The notes beneath the pieces are model-generated. The model was not told the DNA's origin, searched no databases, and was given only the letters and a program-made list of their open reading frames with translations. A stretch of DNA of 64,000 bases from Rhodothermales bacterium (lineage in GTDB: Bacteria; Bacteroidota; Rhodothermia; Rhodothermales; VXPQ01). Each line of letters begins with the position of its first letter. Position 1 is the first letter of the stretch. The stretch spans positions 78,555 through 142,554 of the forward strand of contig JAJDWX010000030.1 of assembly GCA_022825385.1 (NCBI GenBank), written 5' to 3'. Shown one piece after another: positions 1 through 9,118 of the stretch. The position numbers and the translations under genes are program-made.

Positions 1-2
1 TG

Positions 3-2216
3 TCCGCGTGGGAAGACGTTCCCCAGACAGGCGAAAAACCGTACGACGAGATTTACCGCGCAACCTGGTTGCAAAACTACGCGGCGGCCTACGACTGGGT
101 GTTCGATCAATTGAGCGCAGCGCAAAACGCCGAGATTCGCCGCCGCATTTCCGAAGAGGTTCAATATCTGCGCGACAACCTGACCGAGGGCAGCCGACTC
201 GCTCCGCGTCCGCATAATCATCGCTCCAAACCGGCCTGGGCCATCGGGACGGCCGCGCTGGCCCTGTCGGAGCACCCGAACGCCCGGGATTGGCTCCAGT
301 ACGCGCTCGAAGCCGCCAACTCTGTCACGCGCTATCAGTTCAGTTCGGACGGGGTCTACCGGGAAGGGGGACATTACTGGATGTATAACGCCGTGAATTT
401 CATCCCTTTTCTGTGGCACTATAAAAACGTCTCCGGCGTCAACCTGTTCGAGGACTACAAACCGGCGTTCGAGTGGCCCATCAAAATACGCACCGGTCGG
501 GGGTGGATTCCTAACGTGGAGGATTCTTACATCAAACCCGCGCCTACGCACATGGTGGCGGGAGCGTACCGCGGAAGCCCCACCGATCTCAATCCCGACG
601 CAGATTTCGCCGCCCTGTGTCAGTGGAATTACGAAAACACCCATATCTTCAACGAGGACTACACCGGAGCCACCGTAGACGTAACCTGGGAAATCGACGA
701 ATACATCCTGTTCGACGACCGTATTCCGTCGGCCCCGCCCGCGGACTCGCCCACGCAGGTTCTCGAAAGCGGACAGGTCGTCTTCCGTAACCAGTGGACC
801 AGCGGGCCGAATGATCGCTATCTGCTGTTCCACGGCGTAGCCGAGGCCGACAACCATAACCACCCCGATCAGCTTTCCTTCTTTCTCGGAGGCCGCGACG
901 CCATCCTCGCACCCGACGCAGGGTACGGCCCAAACGGCTTCTCGGACGACCGGCGCGCTTCCTGGTACACCGCGGCCAAGGCGCACAACATCGTCACTGC
1001 GGACGGGTTTCCACCCTTGACGGACAGCTTGTTCTTCCCGCCCTACGCGTACAACGTCACCCCGTTAACGCATCATTACATCGAATCGTCCTTCTTCGAT
1101 TTCGCAGAAAAACAAAGCAGTTATCTACGCCCGAACGACGCCAATCTTTTTCGGGCGGTCGGCTTTGTCGGCGAAGATTATTTCATTGTGGCGGACCTGC
1201 TGACGGGCAGTACAAGCCATACGTACCGCTCCTATCTGCACGGACGCGGCCGGTTCGATCACAACGGACGGCGCGCCTCATGGGAACCCTTCCCCAATCG
1301 ATACGGGGAAGCCGCCCGCCTGGACGCTTTCTTCTTTCCGGCAACCGCATCCGTGACCAGCGCCGCCGGGTATATCAGCCTGTTCAAGGACGAGCGGCGC
1401 GAACAGTACGTAGAGGTTTCGCAAACGGCGCAAAACGCAGCGTTCCTTCAACTCCTGATCCCGAATGCGGCGGGCGATCCGCAACCCGTCGCCGCCGACC
1501 TCAGTACGGACGCCTACGTCGCAGCCTCGCTCGAAAAAAACGACACCGTCGATGTTTTCATGCTTCAGCACGATCCGGCGCCGCAAACGCTTGCCGCCTT
1601 TGCGACGGACGCCACCCTTGCGTGGGCGCGAACGACGGACGGCGATCTTTCGCATTTCGCCTTCCGGGACGCCACCGCGTTCAGCAGCGGCCCGTTAACG
1701 CTCAAGACGGAGCGCCCTGCGACGCTTGCGCTGGATATCGGGGCGCCGGGCTCGCTCGTCATCGAGCCAAGCATAACGACGAAAGCGTTCCGACTGGAGG
1801 TATCCTGGCCGGGAGCGGCCAACGTAACGCAGGTGAAGGTGCGCGGCGAACAGGTCCCGTTCGACCGAAGCGCGGACCGGATCTCGCTCGCGATCGGAAC
1901 CCATGCGCTGGGAGCGAAAAACGAACTCCCTGCTTCGCCCGGCTTGGCGGTGCATAACTATCCCAACCCGTTCCGTAACGCCACTTCCTTCGTCATAGAC
2001 CTGGAACAGGCCGGAACCTACCGAATGGAGGTGTTCAACCTGCTCGGCCAGAAGGTGCTAACCCTCGCCGAAGGAAACGGCGTCCCGGGCAAACAACAAG
2101 TGCATTGGGATGGACGCAATGCCGACGGCGCGCACGTCCCGCCCGGCATCTACCTGGTACGGCTGACGCACGCCGAGCGGCATATCGTCGCGCGCAAAAT
2201 CGTGCGCGTTCAATAA
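3..2216 (+). CDS. Heparinase II/III-fold protein with T9SS sorting domain (5' partial)
   Basis: The frame is open to the left edge, so the N-terminus lies outside the window; 737 residues are visible. The central part looks like a heparinase II/III-type polysaccharide lyase: an aromatic motif REGGHYWMYNAVNF near nt 360-405 and a His-rich motif NHNHPDQLSFF near nt 850-885, which in this superfamily belong to the catalytic/metal-binding beta-sandwich. The last ~85 residues (from HNYPNPF, nt ~1950) are a type A T9SS C-terminal sorting domain, so the protein is probably exported and anchored at the surface. Next to a PL6 lyase and a PL17-like lyase, an alginate or related uronate polymer is the likely substrate; the exact PL family is not resolved. 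A shorter start at a TTG (nt 69) would be an artefact of the window edge. Confidence 0.8.
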   Translation, partial: SAWEDVPQTGEKPYDEIYRATWLQNYAAAYDWVFDQLSAAQNAEIRRRISEEVQYLRDNLTEGSRLAPRPHNHRSKPAWAIGTAALALSEHPNARDWLQYALEAANSVTRYQFSSDGVYREGGHYWMYNAVNFIPFLWHYKNVSGVNLFEDYKPAFEWPIKIRTGRGWIPNVEDSYIKPAPTHMVAGAYRGSPTDLNPDADFAALCQWNYENTHIFNEDYTGATVDVTWEIDEYILFDDRIPSAPPADSPTQVLESGQVVFRNQWTSGPNDRYLLFHGVAEADNHNHPDQLSFFLGGRDAILAPDAGYGPNGFSDDRRASWYTAAKAHNIVTADGFPPLTDSLFFPPYAYNVTPLTHHYIESSFFDFAEKQSSYLRPNDANLFRAVGFVGEDYFIVADLLTGSTSHTYRSYLHGRGRFDHNGRRASWEPFPNRYGEAARLDAFFFPATASVTSAAGYISLFKDERREQYVEVSQTAQNAAFLQLLIPNAAGDPQPVAADLSTDAYVAASLEKNDTVDVFMLQHDPAPQTLAAFATDATLAWARTTDGDLSHFAFRDATAFSSGPLTLKTERPATLALDIGAPGSLVIEPSITTKAFRLEVSWPGAANVTQVKVRGEQVPFDRSADRISLAIGTHALGAKNELPASPGLAVHNYPNPFRNATSFVIDLEQAGTYRMEVFNLLGQKVLTLAEGNGVPGKQQVHWDGRNADGAHVPPGIYLVRLTHAERHIVARKIVRVQ

Positions 2217-2246
2217 AAACGCCCGCAGCCTTGTAAATAAAATCCC

Positions 2247-2274
2247 TTTGGTTTAAGTTTAATTATGTAACTTG
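2247..2274 (+). promoter_or_regulatory. Candidate promoter of the beta-helix lyase gene
   Basis: A TTTG at 2247-2250 and TAACTTG at 2268-2274, separated by 17 bases, resemble the Bacteroidota -33 TTTG / -7 TAnnTTTG promoter, with the -7 element one base short. The stretch is A+T-rich in an otherwise G+C-rich region and lies directly upstream of a palindrome. This is inferred from pattern only. Confidence 0.35.
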
Positions 2275-2286
2275 TCATACAACATA

Positions 2287-2307
2287 CATGTTATGCGTCA
2301 TAACATG
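2287..2307. promoter_or_regulatory. Perfect palindrome, candidate operator
   Basis: CATGTTATG (2287-2295) and CATAACATG (2299-2307) form a perfect 9-bp inverted repeat around a 3-base spacer. It sits just downstream of the candidate promoter and upstream of the beta-helix lyase start. The size and symmetry suit a dimeric GntR/FadR or LacI-type repressor; the FadR-like regulator encoded at 6293-7066 is the obvious candidate, by inference. Confidence 0.5.
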
Positions 2308-2363
2308 CTGAGTGCAGGAAACGCGCTCCCGTCATGAACGAAACCATACGCGAACCCAACGCC

Positions 2364-4745
2364 ATGAACCGACTTGCTACGCATTTCCGAACGCTTGCCG
2401 CCCTTTTCGCGCTTGCGCTATGGGCCTCTTCGCCCGCCCTCGCCCAGGTCGAAATCCAGGTTGCAGCAGGGCAAAACACGATTCTCGACGCGGTGGCCGC
2501 GGCGTCTCCCGGAGACATCCTTGTGCTCACTACCGACGGCGGGGCATACCCCAACGACGACGAGATCAAGCCGGACATGCCTCTCACCATCATGGCCGCG
2601 CCCGGCCTGGCGAAGCGCCCCGTATTGACGAACAACGGGACCGACGGCACGAAGGACATTATCCGGCTATACAGCGACCTGACCCTTACAGGGCTGGAAT
2701 TCGACGGGCTTAACGAAGCGAAATACGGCATCCGCACCGGCTCAGGATCCGGGGACGCCGCCAACGTGAAGAATGGCTATGTGCTGAAAATCGAGAACTG
2801 CTATTTTCGCGATATCGTGAGCGGCAGCGACGGCAACGCCTTCCGCGCCTACGGCTCCACCTGGGCCGACTCTATCGTTGTGAAAAATAGTCTGTTCGAA
2901 AATATGGGCAAGGAAGGGGTCCGGGTACGCGACGAGGACAGCGACCGGCGCGGTTTCGGTTTCTACAACGTGAAGTATTTCGAGGTATCGCATTCCACCT
3001 TCTGGGATATCAAGAACGACGCCATCAGCGTCTACGGCGGCGACGAAGACCCCAACACGGACGGGCCTGAGGTGAAGATCGACCATGTTACGATTTACAA
3101 CGCCGGACATTACGTCATCAACCTGAAAGACGTGGAAGACGCCGAGATCACCAATTCAATCCTGGTGGGCAACTACGATCTGGTCAATGCAACCGGCAAG
3201 ACCCTGGGAGCGCCCTGGCTCGTGACCGGCGCGCGCATCGCCTTCACCGACACGCTCAATGTCAGCGACGACGGCCTCTGGACAGGTCCGGCCGAACGGG
3301 CGATGCCCACGGTCGAATCGCTTTACGCCGTCGATCCCATGTTCACCGACGCAGCCAACGGGGACTTTACCCTGGCCAGCGCTTCGCCCGTCCTTGGCAA
3401 GGGCGAAGACGGTTCGAATCTGGGCGACATGCGCTGGTGGCCCGCCGGAGGCGGCGGCGGAGGAGGCGCCGTGCACAAGGTTGCCGCCGGACAGAATACG
3501 CTGCTGGACGCCGTAGGAGCCGCAGCGGCGGGCGACGTCATCGAACTCACCACAAGCGGCGGGGAATACCTCAACGACAACAATATCAACATCGTGGCGC
3601 CGCTTACGATTCGGGCCGCGGCCGGCCTGGAAAAGAAGCCGGTCATCAAAAACAACGAACCGGACGAGAGCACCCGCGTCGTCTTCGACATATTCGACGA
3701 CTTCACCCTGCACGGCATAGAGATCGACGGGCAGGCCGGAACCGATTTCAATGCGAAGTACCTGCTCCGCATCCGCAACAGCAGCGACATGGACGTGGTG
3801 GACGACATGAAACTGAAGGTGATCGACAGCTACCTGCATGACGTGGTGGTGGGCGGCGACGGCAATTTCCTCCGTCAATACGCAGAAACCCTTGCAGGCG
3901 AAGTCATTTTCGAGAATGTGGTGCTGAACAACAGCGGCAAGGAGGGCATCCGGATCAAGGACGAGTCGAGCGACCGCAAGGCGATGGGAATTCACAACGT
4001 CAAGGTCTTCAAGGTCCTGAATTCGACCATCGCGAATACGAAAGCGGACGGCATTTACGTGGATGGCGGCGACGAGGACGCAAATACGCCCGAACCGGCC
4101 TTCGAGGTGGATGGCCTGACGTGTTACAATTGCGGTTTCGGCAACGGACGCGCCATCTTTCCCCGCAACATCCTGAACGCCACGATAACCAACAGCATCC
4201 TTTCCCATAGCAATAAGGATACGGAAGGCTCGGTCCTGATCGAGGGCAACTCAAGCATCACCTATTCGAACTTGTTCGAAGTATCCCCCATCAAACTGTC
4301 CAGCGGGGCGACGATGTCGAATATAACCGAGGTTGACCCCATGTTCGCGGATCCGGCAAACCTCGACTTTACGCTTCCCGCCAACTCTCCCTTGTTGACG
4401 GCGAGCAGTACGGGAGGCGCGATTGGCGATCCGCAATGGTCCATGGGGACCACTTCGAGCGAAGAAGATATCGTTTTGCCCACACAGATAACGCTGGGGC
4501 AAAACTATCCGAACCCTTTCAATGGACAGACTACCATCCCGTACCGCATCGACGAGCCGGGACTGGCTACGCTGGAGGTGTACGATATGTTAGGTCGCCG
4601 GGTAATGAGCGTGGTGAGCGCGCACCATGCGGTGGGCGAATATGCCGCGGATATTTCGCTGGACGGCCATGCGACAGGCCTGTACGTCTACCGGCTTCGC
4701 GTGAACGACCAGGTCCAGCATCGTACGCTTACGTACTTGAAATAG
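2364..4745 (+). CDS. Duplicated beta-helix lyase-like protein with T9SS sorting domain
   Basis: About 793 residues. The chosen ATG (2364) gives a clean signal peptide ending ALAQ; an in-frame ATG at 2334 would put ten extra residues before it. Two homologous halves follow, each opening with a VAAGQNTxLDAV block (nt ~2457 and ~3477) and separated by a glycine run (nt ~3450-3470). Each half looks like a right-handed parallel beta-helix related to the PL6/DUF4957-DUF5123 type found in alginate loci. The C-terminus (NYPNPF, nt ~4505 onward) is a T9SS sorting domain, so the product is expected at the cell surface. Catalytic residues could not be assigned confidently; it may be a lyase or a polysaccharide-binding protein. 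It is followed 48 bases later by the PL6 gene. Confidence 0.75.
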   Translation: MNRLATHFRTLAALFALALWASSPALAQVEIQVAAGQNTILDAVAAASPGDILVLTTDGGAYPNDDEIKPDMPLTIMAAPGLAKRPVLTNNGTDGTKDIIRLYSDLTLTGLEFDGLNEAKYGIRTGSGSGDAANVKNGYVLKIENCYFRDIVSGSDGNAFRAYGSTWADSIVVKNSLFENMGKEGVRVRDEDSDRRGFGFYNVKYFEVSHSTFWDIKNDAISVYGGDEDPNTDGPEVKIDHVTIYNAGHYVINLKDVEDAEITNSILVGNYDLVNATGKTLGAPWLVTGARIAFTDTLNVSDDGLWTGPAERAMPTVESLYAVDPMFTDAANGDFTLASASPVLGKGEDGSNLGDMRWWPAGGGGGGGAVHKVAAGQNTLLDAVGAAAAGDVIELTTSGGEYLNDNNINIVAPLTIRAAAGLEKKPVIKNNEPDESTRVVFDIFDDFTLHGIEIDGQAGTDFNAKYLLRIRNSSDMDVVDDMKLKVIDSYLHDVVVGGDGNFLRQYAETLAGEVIFENVVLNNSGKEGIRIKDESSDRKAMGIHNVKVFKVLNSTIANTKADGIYVDGGDEDANTPEPAFEVDGLTCYNCGFGNGRAIFPRNILNATITNSILSHSNKDTEGSVLIEGNSSITYSNLFEVSPIKLSSGATMSNITEVDPMFADPANLDFTLPANSPLLTASSTGGAIGDPQWSMGTTSSEEDIVLPTQITLGQNYPNPFNGQTTIPYRIDEPGLATLEVYDMLGRRVMSVVSAHHAVGEYAADISLDGHATGLYVYRLRVNDQVQHRTLTYLK

Positions 4746-4753
4746 GATAAACC

Positions 4754-4785
4754 GGGGCAGGAAGCGAGCAGTCGTTTCCTGCCCC
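4754..4785 (+). terminator. Hairpin between two lyase genes
   Basis: GGGGCAGGAA (4754-4763) and TTCCTGCCCC (4776-4785) form a perfect 10-bp stem with a 12-base loop, starting 8 bases after the upstream stop codon. No T-run follows, and the next gene begins 9 bases downstream. It could be an attenuator or processing site rather than a full terminator. The 5' arm contains an AGGAA stretch that might otherwise act as a ribosome-binding site. Confidence 0.45.
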
Positions 4786-4793
4786 AAACGCCC

Positions 4794-6209
4794 TTGCAGA
4801 CACTGTCCATCTTCCGGTTGGGCTGCCTGGCCGCCACGGCGGCTTTCGCCGCGCTGTCGTGGACGCCCGAAACGTTCGCTCAGCAAGAACGGTATGTCCG
4901 AACCCCGGCGGAGCTTGCCCGCGCCATCTCGAATTCGGATCCGGGGGACGCCATTGTCATGGCGAACGGCGTGTGGACGGATACGAACATTGCTTTCTAC
5001 GCCCAGGGCGCTGCGGGAGACACGATCACGTTACGCGCGGAAACCCCGGGCAAGGTCATTCTGACAGGAACGTCCAGGCTCCGTATTGGAGGAAGTTACC
5101 TGAAAGTAGAGGGATTGTGGTTCCACCAGGGCGCGCTGCAAGACGGGCATGTGATCGCCTTCCGGACGAACCAGGACCGACCGGCGCATCACAGCCGCCT
5201 TACCCAGTGCGCCGTCACAGCGTACAACCCGCCCAACTGGCTAACCGGCTACAAGTGGGTCTCCGTCTACGGCACGCATAATCGCGTGGACCATAATTAT
5301 TTCGCCGGGAAAACACACGACGCCGCCACCCTCGTCGTATGGCTCGAAGATCCGCCGGATCACAAGCCGAACCACCACCGCATAGATCATAATCATTTCG
5401 GGCCTCGCCCCCCGCTCGGCAAAAACGGAGGGGAAACCATTCGCATAGGCACAAGCCACCGCTCGATGCAGGACTCGCGCACGGTCGTCGAATACAATCT
5501 GTTCGAGCGAGCCAGTGGAGAGCACGAAATCATTTCCAACAAATCCGGAGAAAACATCTACCGTCGCAACACATTTCTCGAATCCGAGGGGACGCTTACG
5601 CTGCGCCACGGCAACCGGGCCGTGGTGAAGCAGAACTTTTTTCTTGGAAACGGCCGCGACGGCACCGGCGGCGTACGAATCATCGGAGAGGACCACCTTG
5701 TCCAGGATAATTATTTCGCAGGCTTGCGGGGAGATTCCTCTCGGGCCGCGCTCCCGATCATGAACGGCGTGCCCGATTCGCCGCTGAATCGATATTTCCA
5801 GGTCAAGAACGCCCGCATCGCGGGCAATACGTTCGTAGATACCCGCGTTACGATTTTGTACGGCATGGGAATGGACCAGGAAAAGTCCCTCCCGCCGCAA
5901 GGCGTTTCCTTTACGGACAATATCGTATACGCAGACAGCCCCGTCCCGGTGATCTTTGCCAGGGTATCTCCTCAAAACATAACATGGCGCGGCAATGTGT
6001 TCTACGGTTCCGATCCCGGCATGCCCCTGCCCCAGGGCATACAATGGGAAAATCCGAAGCTCCTCGCTGGGAAAGACGGCCTCTGGCGACCCGATCCCGC
6101 GGGCCCGGCGGCAGGCAAGGGCGCTACGCTTGCGCGCGGGCCGCTGACGCCGGCCGACGTGGGGCCCGCATGGTTCTCCCTTGCCTCCCGCGCCGCATAC
6201 GTACATTGA
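4794..6209 (+). CDS. Polysaccharide lyase family 6 (alginate lyase-like)
   Basis: A 471-residue secreted beta-helix protein. The TTG start (4794) is the first that gives a signal peptide ending at TFAQ; no ATG fits. Many NxF/NxFxG turns typical of parallel beta-helices are present. The PL6/chondroitinase B catalytic pair is visible: Lys in NKSGENIYRRNTF (residue ~250) and Arg in LTLRHGN (residue ~270). PL6 enzymes cleave alginate (MG or polyM) or dermatan sulfate by beta-elimination; the neighbouring PL17-like lyase, KdgF and TRAP genes favour alginate. It has no T9SS sorting domain, unlike its two upstream neighbours, so it may be periplasmic. Confidence 0.85.
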   Translation: MQTLSIFRLGCLAATAAFAALSWTPETFAQQERYVRTPAELARAISNSDPGDAIVMANGVWTDTNIAFYAQGAAGDTITLRAETPGKVILTGTSRLRIGGSYLKVEGLWFHQGALQDGHVIAFRTNQDRPAHHSRLTQCAVTAYNPPNWLTGYKWVSVYGTHNRVDHNYFAGKTHDAATLVVWLEDPPDHKPNHHRIDHNHFGPRPPLGKNGGETIRIGTSHRSMQDSRTVVEYNLFERASGEHEIISNKSGENIYRRNTFLESEGTLTLRHGNRAVVKQNFFLGNGRDGTGGVRIIGEDHLVQDNYFAGLRGDSSRAALPIMNGVPDSPLNRYFQVKNARIAGNTFVDTRVTILYGMGMDQEKSLPPQGVSFTDNIVYADSPVPVIFARVSPQNITWRGNVFYGSDPGMPLPQGIQWENPKLLAGKDGLWRPDPAGPAAGKGATLARGPLTPADVGPAWFSLASRAAYVH

Positions 6210-6292
6210 GGCTATTCTCCGGTCCAGGCAGCGTGGCCGCGGATCGAAAACAAACGGGGCCCCTTGGGCTATACGCAATCCTGGGGCGAAAG

Positions 6293-7066
6293 TTACGGCG
6301 CGCTGACTACCAGCGGTTCTTCCTGCGGCGCGGCAGCGACGTCGGCGGCCTCAACCTCCATGACCTGCCGGACATGATCTTCCGACACGTCCAGATGCCG
6401 CGCCATGCAAAGGCGGGCCTCCTCGGCGACGCCGTCCGCAATCGCTTGCAAAATCTTTCCGTGCCACGCGATGGCCGATTCCCTCGCATCCATAACCACC
6501 TGATGAACGGATGTCTTGATCCGGGGCATCAGGGTGTGAATGGGCTGAACGAGCAACGGGACCACGGGATTGCCGGACGCCTCGGCGATATGCAGGTGAA
6601 AAGCCATATCCAGCGCGGTAAGGTCGCCGCTCCCGCTCCGGCAATCTTGTAATTCCCGGAAATCCTGCTCCAGCCGGTCAAGGTCTTCGCTTGTACGGTG
6701 CAGGGCCGCCTCGGCGGCGATGGCAGGTTCGATAATCTGGCGAGCGCGAATCACGTTCAACCAATACAGCGGGCCCAGTTTCTGGTGAAGATACAATTCC
6801 AGGGGGGTCGTCACCGTTTCGGTCGTGAGCTCGCTCACAAAAATCCCGCGGCCTTTTTCGATCCGAAGCAGGCCCCTGCCGCTAAGCATGCGAAGCGCTT
6901 CGCGAAGAACGGTCCTGCTCACCCCAAACTGTTCGCATAACTGGAACTCGGGCGGCATTCTCATGCCTGGAGCCAATTGCCCCTGCCGGATTGAATCTTC
7001 GACAGCTCGCTCTACGGCATGGCTCAATAGCTGACTTTTTCCAACAGGCTTGAAGGGCTTCTGCAT
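6293..7066 (-). CDS. FadR/GntR-family transcriptional regulator
   Basis: About 257 residues from the ATG at 7066 (a GTG at 7105 is an alternative). The N-terminal GntR winged helix contains QFGVSRTVLREALRML and GLLRIEKGRGIFV. The C-terminal FCD all-helical ligand domain has DMAFHLHIAEASGN and two later conserved His (AWHGKIL, ARHL) that match the usual Asp/His metal-binding set. FCD regulators commonly sense organic acids or uronate derivatives. It is the last gene of a co-directional series with the TRAP transporter, KdgF, the reductase and the PL17-like lyase, so it probably represses the locus until an alginate breakdown product binds. It converges with the PL6 gene. Confidence 0.88.
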   Translation of the reverse strand: MQKPFKPVGKSQLLSHAVERAVEDSIRQGQLAPGMRMPPEFQLCEQFGVSRTVLREALRMLSGRGLLRIEKGRGIFVSELTTETVTTPLELYLHQKLGPLYWLNVIRARQIIEPAIAAEAALHRTSEDLDRLEQDFRELQDCRSGSGDLTALDMAFHLHIAEASGNPVVPLLVQPIHTLMPRIKTSVHQVVMDARESAIAWHGKILQAIADGVAEEARLCMARHLDVSEDHVRQVMEVEAADVAAAPQEEPLVVSAP

Positions 7067-7234
7067 CGATAAGCGATCTTGGGGGAATAATCTATTCTTG
7101 GACACGTTGCGCGCCGCCTTGTTTCGTTGGAAGAAAATCTGCCGAACGCCCCAAGCCTGAAAGCGCCCGGATACGACCCTCCTCCCTGCATGGCTTTGCT
7201 GCCGCTGCCCTCCGCGGATCTAAGCAGCGCATCC

Positions 7235-8527
7235 CTAAAGCCCGAATACCCTCGGCAAGAACAGGGTAATTTCCGGAACAAAGGTGATGACAAGCAGGGC
7301 AAGCAACATGGCCGCATACAACGGCAGCAACGGCCGAACCACATCCGTCACCGGCACTTTTGCGATACCCGCTCCTGCAAAAAGCACCGTCCCGACCGGC
7401 GGGGTGCAAAGGCCAATACACAGGTTAAAGACCATCAGAATGCCGAAATGCAAGGGGTCGATCCCCAGCGTAACGACAATAGGCAAAAAGATGGGCGTAA
7501 AAATCAGGATTGCCGGGGTCATGTCCATGAACGTCCCCACTGCAAGCAATAATACATTAATGACGAGCAGAAGGACAATCTTGTTGTCGCTTAACGCAAT
7601 GAGGGCATTGGCGGCGTCTTGCGGAATGTTTTCGAACGAAAGCACCCAGGACAGCGCCAGCGAAGTACCTATAAGCAGCATCACGACGGCGGTCGTCACA
7701 ACGGAGTTGAGCAAAATAGCGGGCAACGCCCGGGGGCGTACTTCGCGATAGAGCAAAACGAGCAGCAGCGCGTACAGAACCGCAATGGCGGCGGCCTCCG
7801 TGGCTGTGAAAATACCCGCCACAATACCCCCGATGACCACCACGATAAGCGTCAAACTGGGCAAGGCGTCCACAAAACGCTTGAATACTTCCCGGACGGG
7901 AACGCGTTCGTCCTTTCCGAATCCTTTACGATAGGCTACGATGGCCGCCACCGCCATGAGCATGCCCCCAAGCAGCAGGCCGGGTAAATATCCGGCGACG
8001 AACAAGGCCGCCACGGAAACGCCGCCGCTGGCCAGCGAATAAACGATCAGCACATTGCTTGGCGGGATAATGAGTCCCGTCGTGGCCGACGAAACATTTA
8101 CGGCCGTACTAAAACTCGGCGCATACCCGTTTTCGACCATCTTCGGGTGCATAACCGAGCCGATCGCGGCGGCGGCGGCTATGCCCGAACCCGAAATAGC
8201 GCCAAAAAGCATGCATGCAATAATATTCACGAAAGCCAGGCCGCCTGGAAGCGCGCCAACAAGCGCCCGCGCAAAAGCGATAAGGCGGCGAGCAATCCCG
8301 CCGCGCCCCATGAGGTTGCCCGCCAGTATAAAGAAAGGAATCGCCAGCAAGGTAAAACTGTCGAGCCCGGTAGCGATCCGCTGGGCCGTCGTGCTTGCCG
8401 CAGGCGTAAAATCAACGGTGACCAGCATCGTGAGCAACGTCGCCATGCCGATGGAGTAGGCCACAGGCACGTCCAGCAGAAGCAGCGCCAGAAAAACAAC
8501 GACCAGTATGACGATAGCGAAACTCAT
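7235..8527 (-). CDS. dctM: TRAP transporter large permease (DctM)
   Basis: A 430-residue, very hydrophobic protein with about a dozen membrane segments and the DctM signatures DSFTLLAIPFFILAGNLM, GAISGSGIAAAAAIG and the GLIIPPSN loop. It is the sodium-coupled transport subunit of a tripartite ATP-independent periplasmic transporter and works with DctQ and DctP encoded just upstream. In this context the substrate is likely unsaturated uronate monomer or an alginate oligomer; the TRAP family alone does not specify this. The start codon lies 62 bases from the end of dctQ. Confidence 0.93.
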   Translation of the reverse strand: MSFAIVILVVVFLALLLLDVPVAYSIGMATLLTMLVTVDFTPAASTTAQRIATGLDSFTLLAIPFFILAGNLMGRGGIARRLIAFARALVGALPGGLAFVNIIACMLFGAISGSGIAAAAAIGSVMHPKMVENGYAPSFSTAVNVSSATTGLIIPPSNVLIVYSLASGGVSVAALFVAGYLPGLLLGGMLMAVAAIVAYRKGFGKDERVPVREVFKRFVDALPSLTLIVVVIGGIVAGIFTATEAAAIAVLYALLLVLLYREVRPRALPAILLNSVVTTAVVMLLIGTSLALSWVLSFENIPQDAANALIALSDNKIVLLLVINVLLLAVGTFMDMTPAILIFTPIFLPIVVTLGIDPLHFGILMVFNLCIGLCTPPVGTVLFAGAGIAKVPVTDVVRPLLPLYAAMLLALLVITFVPEITLFLPRVFGL

Positions 8528-8589
8528 GTTGTCAGGATTTCAAGCGCATGGCCGACATGAAACAGGGCAGGTTGCAATACGCATCGCGA

Positions 8590-9111
8590 TCAGGCAACGG
8601 GCTGGGGGCAAGACGCTTCTTCGTCGCTCGCCTCCCCGCTTTTTTCTCCCTGAATCTCGCGCAGCGCGACGACGGAATAGTATAGGGTGATCAGTCCGCT
8701 GAGCGGAAGCACCGTATACACATATCCTATGGGAAACTGAAAAGCCGCCGAAAGCTGATTCAGGTCAAGCGTAACGTAGACAAGCCACCCGCCGCCGAAA
8801 ATCAATCCGACCAGCGAAAAAACGATAATCGTTCCGTACGCGAACCGTTGCGCGGCGCGCCGACGCCGACGACGAAAACGCCGCACCAGAATATCGATGC
8901 CGAGATGCGCCTGCAGCCGAAGCGCATAGGCCGCGCCCAGCAGGCTAATCCAGATCAACAGGTAACTCGCCAGTTCTTCGGTGTACGAACTGGGACTGTT
9001 AAGCAGGTATCGCGTCGCCACTTGCCACGAAACAGTCGCGACCATGGCGACCATCAGGGCGACGAGGAACCAGGACAGAATGGCGTCGACGATGCGGGTT
9101 AATTTTTGCAT
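8590..9111 (-). CDS. dctQ: TRAP transporter small permease (DctQ)
   Basis: 173 residues with four predicted transmembrane segments and the family motif SSYTEELASYLLIWISLLGAAYALR, followed by an LGIDIL segment. It forms the membrane complex with DctM. It starts 7 bases after the end of dctP, and the two are almost certainly co-translated. The C-terminal tail is rich in Glu/Ser, which is common and uninformative. Confidence 0.92.
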   Translation of the reverse strand: MQKLTRIVDAILSWFLVALMVAMVATVSWQVATRYLLNSPSSYTEELASYLLIWISLLGAAYALRLQAHLGIDILVRRFRRRRRRAAQRFAYGTIIVFSLVGLIFGGGWLVYVTLDLNQLSAAFQFPIGYVYTVLPLSGLITLYYSVVALREIQGEKSGEASDEEASCPQPVA

Positions 9112-9118
9112 ACGCTCT

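Noticed and set aside
3405-3425. GGTTCGAATC stretch resembling a tRNA T-arm
   Set aside because: It lies inside the beta-helix gene and no acceptor or anticodon stem can be built around it.
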